DNA of 9,044 bases, from contig JAHHTV010000054.1 in the NCBI GenBank assembly GCA_020024395.1, forward strand, positions 1 to 9,044. The letters are read 5' to 3'. The stretch is from Anaerotignum sp. (GTDB taxonomy: Bacteria; Bacillota; Clostridia; Lachnospirales; Anaerotignaceae). This document shows positions 6,523-9,044 of the stretch, one piece after another. The position numbers and the translations under genes were made by a program. Below the pieces are notes generated by a model that searched no databases, was not told the DNA's origin, and worked only from the letters and a program-made list of their open reading frames with translations. Position 1 is the first letter of the stretch. Each line of letters begins with the position of its first letter.

Positions 6523-6539
6523 TATGTTGTAGCTATGCT
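6511..6539 (+). promoter_or_regulatory. promoter of the CYTH-domain gene
   Basis: A perfect TTGACA (6511-6516) is followed after 17 bases by TATGCT (6534-6539, 4 of 6). The predicted transcript starts near 6546, about 15 bases before the start codon, just ahead of the ribosome binding site. Confidence 0.65.
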
Positions 6540-6547
6540 GAAAAAAC

Positions 6548-6553
6548 AGGAGG
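6548..6553 (+). promoter_or_regulatory. ribosome binding site fixing the CYTH-gene start
   Basis: AGGAGG lies 7 bases before ATG 6561. The open frame extends upstream to a GTG at 6504, but that codon has no ribosome binding site and falls inside the promoter, so 6561 is the start. Confidence 0.88.
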
Positions 6554-6560
6554 AGTTTAT

Positions 6561-7016
6561 ATGGAGATTGAAAGAAAATTTTTGACAAAATCAGTGCCTT
6601 TTGCATGGGAAGAATACCCAAGTTATCAAATCAGTCAATGTTATATCAGTACATTGCCTACCATTCGATTGCGGCAAATGGATACACAATATATATTGAC
6701 CATAAAAGGCAAAGGGCATATGGCAAAAGAAGAATTGGAGCTTTTGCTGACAGAAGAAGAATATATGCATTTGAAACAAAAAGCAGAAACACCCGTTTTG
6801 GAAAAAGTACGGTATCAAATTCCCATAGAAAATGGTCTGATAGCGGAATTGGATATTTATAAAGGACGTTTGCAGGGTTTGATGACAACAGAAGTGGAAT
6901 TTTTTTCTGTAGCAGAGGCAAAGGCTTTTGTGCCGCCTGCATGGTTTGGAAAAGAAATTACAGAAGATGTTCGTTATAAAAATACACATCTAGCAAAATA
7001 TGGCATACCCGACTGA
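6561..7016 (+). CDS. CYTH-domain (triphosphate tunnel metalloenzyme) protein
   Basis: A 151-residue single-domain protein that begins directly with the CYTH signature ExExK (E2, E4, K6 in MEIERKFL). CYTH proteins fold into a beta-barrel tunnel lined with acidic and basic residues that binds triphosphates with Mg2+ or Mn2+. Bacterial short forms are usually inorganic triphosphatases, though some members are adenylate cyclases. Paired tunnel-type residues appear on alternating strand positions: R36 and R38, K49 and K51, E57 and E58, K82 and R84, D98, E111 and E113, with K140 near the end. Length fits the short bacterial type, and there is no CHAD domain that would suggest polyphosphate binding. 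The substrate is not deducible here. It is transcribed alone from the divergent promoter region shared with the DJ-1 gene. Confidence 0.92.
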   Translation: MEIERKFLTKSVPFAWEEYPSYQISQCYISTLPTIRLRQMDTQYILTIKGKGHMAKEELELLLTEEEYMHLKQKAETPVLEKVRYQIPIENGLIAELDIYKGRLQGLMTTEVEFFSVAEAKAFVPPAWFGKEITEDVRYKNTHLAKYGIPD

Positions 7017-7032
7017 AATACAGTTCTTTTTT
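7011..7032 (+). terminator. weak candidate terminator at the end of the CYTH gene
   Basis: GACTG (7011-7015) and CAGTT (7021-7025) can form a 5-base stem (one G-T pair) around AAATA, followed by C and six T. The stem overlaps the stop codon. It is short, so termination would be partial at best. Confidence 0.35.
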
Positions 7033-7082
7033 GATTGTACCTGTCATAAAGTAGTAATAGGAAAGTAGGGACAAACAAAAGA

Positions 7083-7089
7083 GGGGGAG
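7083..7089 (+). promoter_or_regulatory. ribosome binding site for a GTG start
   Basis: GGGGGAG lies 5 bases before GTG 7095 (7 if the GAGGGGG register is used). An ATG at 7093, two bases earlier, is in another frame that stops within about 12 codons. The next in-frame ATG (7128) has no ribosome binding site, so GTG is preferred. Confidence 0.7.
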
Positions 7090-7094
7090 AAGAT

Positions 7095-8240
7095 GTGTAT
7101 CAAAGACGATATGATAAAGTGTATTTGATGTTGAAACAAGAAACCACAGGATATAGTACCGCATGGGGCAGTTGTGTTATGGAAATCAAAAATGGACAAG
7201 GAACATTGCAAATTTCTGTACAAGGGTTGTTGCCCAAAAAAGGTTTTTGTTATAAAGTGTATGGGCTTTTGGCAAAAAATATGGAATGTACAGGCATTTT
7301 TTGTGGAGATTTGGCATTGAGTCAAAAAGGACAATGCGATTTGAATTGGACATTTGACCCTGATGATATGGGCGATGGGTATCAAGCAGAGGATTTGTTT
7401 GCTGTGGCGATTATGACAGAACAACAAGGCAAACAAATTGCCCCATTGGTGGCATATTTTGGACAAAAAAGAGAATGGCTATCTGTATTTTGCCCAATGA
7501 AACAAAAAGCAGATATACAAGCGGCAGAAACAATGCTGTTGCAACAAACACAACAAGAACAAAAAACACCCACAATGACCATATTGCCCATTGTACAAGA
7601 ATACAAACCAGAGACAAAAACAGAAATGGAAATAGAAACAGAAATGCAAACAGATACAGAAACAGTGGAACAACCTGACGTTTCGTATCATGGGAATTTT
7701 CGTGGGCTTTTGAAAAAATTTCGGCAGGAAATGGAAACACTGGAGGAAATGGGCATATTTAGCACAGAAGAAAAAAACAAGATATTGGGCAATACACAAA
7801 CAAAAGAAGAATTGATTGCAGACCGTGCAGATGCATTGCAAAATAGAGTGCCAGAAGAAACAGAAAATATGTGTGGTTGTGATGATGAAGTTGCAACATA
7901 TACGCATATAGACATAACAACAGATGATTTTTTCAAAAATCATGAAATGCTGTATCCTTTTGGAGATGGCAAAGCATGGTATCGTATTTCATTAAAAGAA
8001 TTATTGTTTTTTGATACATCGCCATTATCTTGGCAGAAAGATGCCTTTTTCTTATTGCCATATCATCGGTATGGGCATTTGATATTGCGGGAGGAAAATG
8101 ATAGCATTTGGTTTGGGCTGCCTGATATATATGACCCACAAGAAAAATCGCATGGAGAACATTTGGGCTTTTCGGATTTTCGCCCCATTGAACAAAAAAA
8201 CGGTATGGGATATTGGATTGGGAAAATACCTGCGGATTGA
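7095..8240 (+). CDS. hypothetical two-domain protein, 381 residues, acidic linker
   Basis: I cannot name this protein. Three parts are visible. Residues about 5-135 look like a beta-rich domain (VYLMLKQETTGYSTAWG, then alternating strands with SVQGLLPKKGFCYKVYGLL). Residues about 136-275 are a low-complexity, Gln/Glu/Thr-rich linker, with a repetitive ETKTEMEIETEMQTDTETVE stretch (173-192), then a helical segment (about 200-250) and CGCDDE (260-265). Residues about 284-381 form a compact aromatic-rich domain (YPFGDGKAWYRI, FFLLPYHRYGHLI, HLGFSDFRP). The same general plan, an N-terminal domain, an acidic middle and an FG/W/HLI-rich end, is one I recall from uncharacterised clostridial proteins, but I cannot cite a family accession. 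There is no signal peptide or membrane helix, so it is probably cytosolic. The GTG start is chosen from its ribosome binding site. A reading frame this long with neighbour-like codon use is certainly coding. Confidence 0.9.
   Translation: MYQRRYDKVYLMLKQETTGYSTAWGSCVMEIKNGQGTLQISVQGLLPKKGFCYKVYGLLAKNMECTGIFCGDLALSQKGQCDLNWTFDPDDMGDGYQAEDLFAVAIMTEQQGKQIAPLVAYFGQKREWLSVFCPMKQKADIQAAETMLLQQTQQEQKTPTMTILPIVQEYKPETKTEMEIETEMQTDTETVEQPDVSYHGNFRGLLKKFRQEMETLEEMGIFSTEEKNKILGNTQTKEELIADRADALQNRVPEETENMCGCDDEVATYTHIDITTDDFFKNHEMLYPFGDGKAWYRISLKELLFFDTSPLSWQKDAFFLLPYHRYGHLILREENDSIWFGLPDIYDPQEKSHGEHLGFSDFRPIEQKNGMGYWIGKIPAD
7611..7670 (+). repeat. degenerate ACAGAA-type repeat coding an acidic linker
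   Basis: Imperfect copies of a six-base ACAGAA/ACAGAT unit mixed with GAAATG code for the Glu/Thr-rich residues 173-192 of the 381-residue protein. The copies are imperfect and in frame. They look like a low-complexity spacer rather than a fresh slippage tract. Confidence 0.5.
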
Positions 8241-8248
8241 AAAAGTTA

Positions 8249-8277
8249 TTGCAGGAAAAGGGTTTCGATAGTATCAT
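8249..8277 (+). promoter_or_regulatory. possible promoter of trmB
   Basis: TTGCAG (8249-8254, 3 of 6) is followed after 17 bases by TATCAT (8272-8277, 5 of 6), about 35 bases before the trmB start. No terminator separates trmB from the 381-residue gene, so read-through from upstream is also possible. Confidence 0.4.
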
Positions 8278-8312
8278 AATGCTATATGTTTTATAAATAA
8301 AGGAGCAGTGGC

Positions 8313-8957
8313 ATGAGAATACGAAAAAAACCTTGGGCAGAACAAGAACTGTCAGAAAATAGCCATGTGATGCAACAGGCAGAACAATGGAAGGGCAAAT
8401 GGGCAAAATATTTTGGCAATGACAATCCGATTTATGTAGAAATTGGCTGTGGAAAGGGTGGTTTTATACGCCAAAATGCAAAAACATTTCCAGATATCAA
8501 TTTTATTGGTATTGAACGCAATTTGAGTGTGGTGGCTGTGGCAGCAAGACGTACACAAGAAAAAATTCCCAATTTGGCTTTTGTTTGGGATGATGCAAAA
8601 AAATTGTCTGATTTTTTTGCTGTGGGTGAATTTCAAAGATTGTATTTGAATTTTAGTGACCCTTGGCCCAAAAAACGACTGTATAAAAGACGTTTGACAT
8701 ATCGTGGATATTTACAAAGTTATCGAGAAGTTTTTGGAGAAAAAGGGGAAATCTTTTTCAAAACAGATAATCGAGGGCTTTTTGAGTTTTCATTGAATGA
8801 ATTTTGTGCAGACCATTGGCAGTTGTCCAATATTTCATTGGATTTGCATAGTAGTGATTTTGAGGGAAATATTATGACGGAATATGAAGAAAAATTTTCG
8901 GCACAAGGTATGCCAATTTATCGTTTGGAAGCAAGATTTGGCAAAGAAACACAATGA
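8313..8957 (+). CDS. trmB: tRNA (guanine-N7)-methyltransferase TrmB
   Basis: A 214-residue class I SAM-dependent methyltransferase that makes 7-methylguanosine at position 46 in the variable loop of tRNAs. The SAM-binding loop is VEIGCGKGGF (42-51), and E68 in GIER ends the second strand and should contact the SAM ribose. D94 follows in WDDAKKL. The family signature NFSDPWPKKRL spans 113-123, with D116 and W118. KTDNRGLFEF (150-159) and TEYEEKF (189-195) are the C-terminal motifs that contact the target guanine and tRNA. Length matches other Firmicute TrmB proteins. The start ATG 8313 has AAGGAG at 8300-8305, spaced 7 bases. It is a single gene followed by a terminator. Nothing is missing from the active site. 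Confidence 0.97.
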   Translation: MRIRKKPWAEQELSENSHVMQQAEQWKGKWAKYFGNDNPIYVEIGCGKGGFIRQNAKTFPDINFIGIERNLSVVAVAARRTQEKIPNLAFVWDDAKKLSDFFAVGEFQRLYLNFSDPWPKKRLYKRRLTYRGYLQSYREVFGEKGEIFFKTDNRGLFEFSLNEFCADHWQLSNISLDLHSSDFEGNIMTEYEEKFSAQGMPIYRLEARFGKETQ

Positions 8958-8964
8958 CAATGTG

Positions 8965-9004
8965 AAAGAAGAATGCTTTGAAAAAAAAGGTATTCTTCTT
9001 TTTT
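8965..9004 (+). terminator. intrinsic terminator after trmB
   Basis: AAAGAAGAAT (8965-8974) pairs perfectly with ATTCTTCTTT (8992-9001), and T continues to 9004. Inside the 17-base loop, CTTT (8976-8979) can also pair with AAAG (8986-8989). The stem is A/T-rich, but its position 7 bases after the trmB stop codon and its T tail support termination. Confidence 0.8.
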
Positions 9005-9016
9005 ATTTGGAGATGC

Positions 9017-9044
9017 TTGACATATATAGATAAACTATATATAC
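9017..9044 (+). promoter_or_regulatory. promoter cut by the right edge, with nested dyad
   Basis: A perfect TTGACA (9017-9022) is followed after 17 bases by TATAC, where the window ends, so the last -10 base is missing. ATATATAG (9022-9029) and CTATATAT (9035-9042) form a perfect 8-bp inverted repeat around ATAAA. It fills the space between the two boxes and reaches the -10. This layout is typical of promoters controlled by a dimeric repressor such as a TetR or Xre type. The gene it serves lies outside the window. Confidence 0.6.

Noticed and set aside
6504..6560. N-terminal extension of the CYTH protein from GTG 6504
   Set aside because: The extension would begin inside the divergent promoter, lacks a ribosome binding site, and would displace the EIERK signature from its usual place at the very N-terminus.
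7045..7053. SigK-like -10 (CATAAAGTA) upstream of the 381-residue gene
   Set aside because: It fits CATA-N3-TA, but no AC-type -35 lies at the expected distance, and a motif this loose is common in A/T-rich DNA.
7031..7059. Housekeeping promoter for the 381-residue gene (TTGATT with a downstream TAGTAAT region)
   Set aside because: No hexamer at 16-18 bases matches TATAAT well enough. A promoter is likely somewhere here, but I cannot place it.

Overview
The window reads as chromosomal DNA from a low-GC Gram-positive bacterium, most likely an endospore-forming member of the Clostridia. Three things point this way: the lonB-lonA-engB gene order known from Firmicutes, strong AGGAGG-type ribosome binding sites before every gene, and A/T-rich spacers with near-consensus housekeeping promoters. 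Genus-level placement is not possible by eye. I see no phage, transposon, CRISPR, tRNA or rRNA sequence. Most of the window is ordinary core genome, and I found no clear undescribed multi-gene system.

Layout: (1) 106-627 (+), a small zinc-ribbon membrane protein of unknown function. (2) 703-5396 (+), a protein quality-control and ribosome-assembly block: membrane-anchored protease LonB, ATP-dependent protease LonA, and the ribosome-assembly GTPase EngB, whose start overlaps the lonA stop. The block closes with a strong intrinsic terminator at 5400-5438. (3) 5520-5927 (+), an unrecognised 135-residue protein with its own promoter, which runs tail to tail into (4) 5902-6450 (-), a DJ-1/PfpI-family protein. 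(5) 6561-7016 (+), a CYTH-domain (triphosphate tunnel) protein divergent from the DJ-1 gene. (6) 7095-8240 (+), an unrecognised 381-residue protein with two conserved-looking ends and an acidic linker. (7) 8313-8957 (+), the tRNA m7G46 methyltransferase TrmB and its terminator. (8) From 9017 to the right edge, a further promoter with a nested palindrome, for a gene outside the window.

The most informative signals lie between genes. lonB is preceded by a TGGATA-17-CATACTA element resembling forespore sigma (SigG/SigF class) promoters. lonA has its own near-perfect housekeeping promoter with a dyad at the expected transcript start. This suggests the two proteases are made at different times, as is known for Bacillus subtilis. 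The DJ-1 and CYTH genes diverge from back-to-back promoters whose -35 region is covered by a perfect 6-bp inverted repeat, a possible shared operator. The promoter at the right edge also has a palindrome between its -35 and -10 elements. These regulatory readings rest on sequence matching alone.
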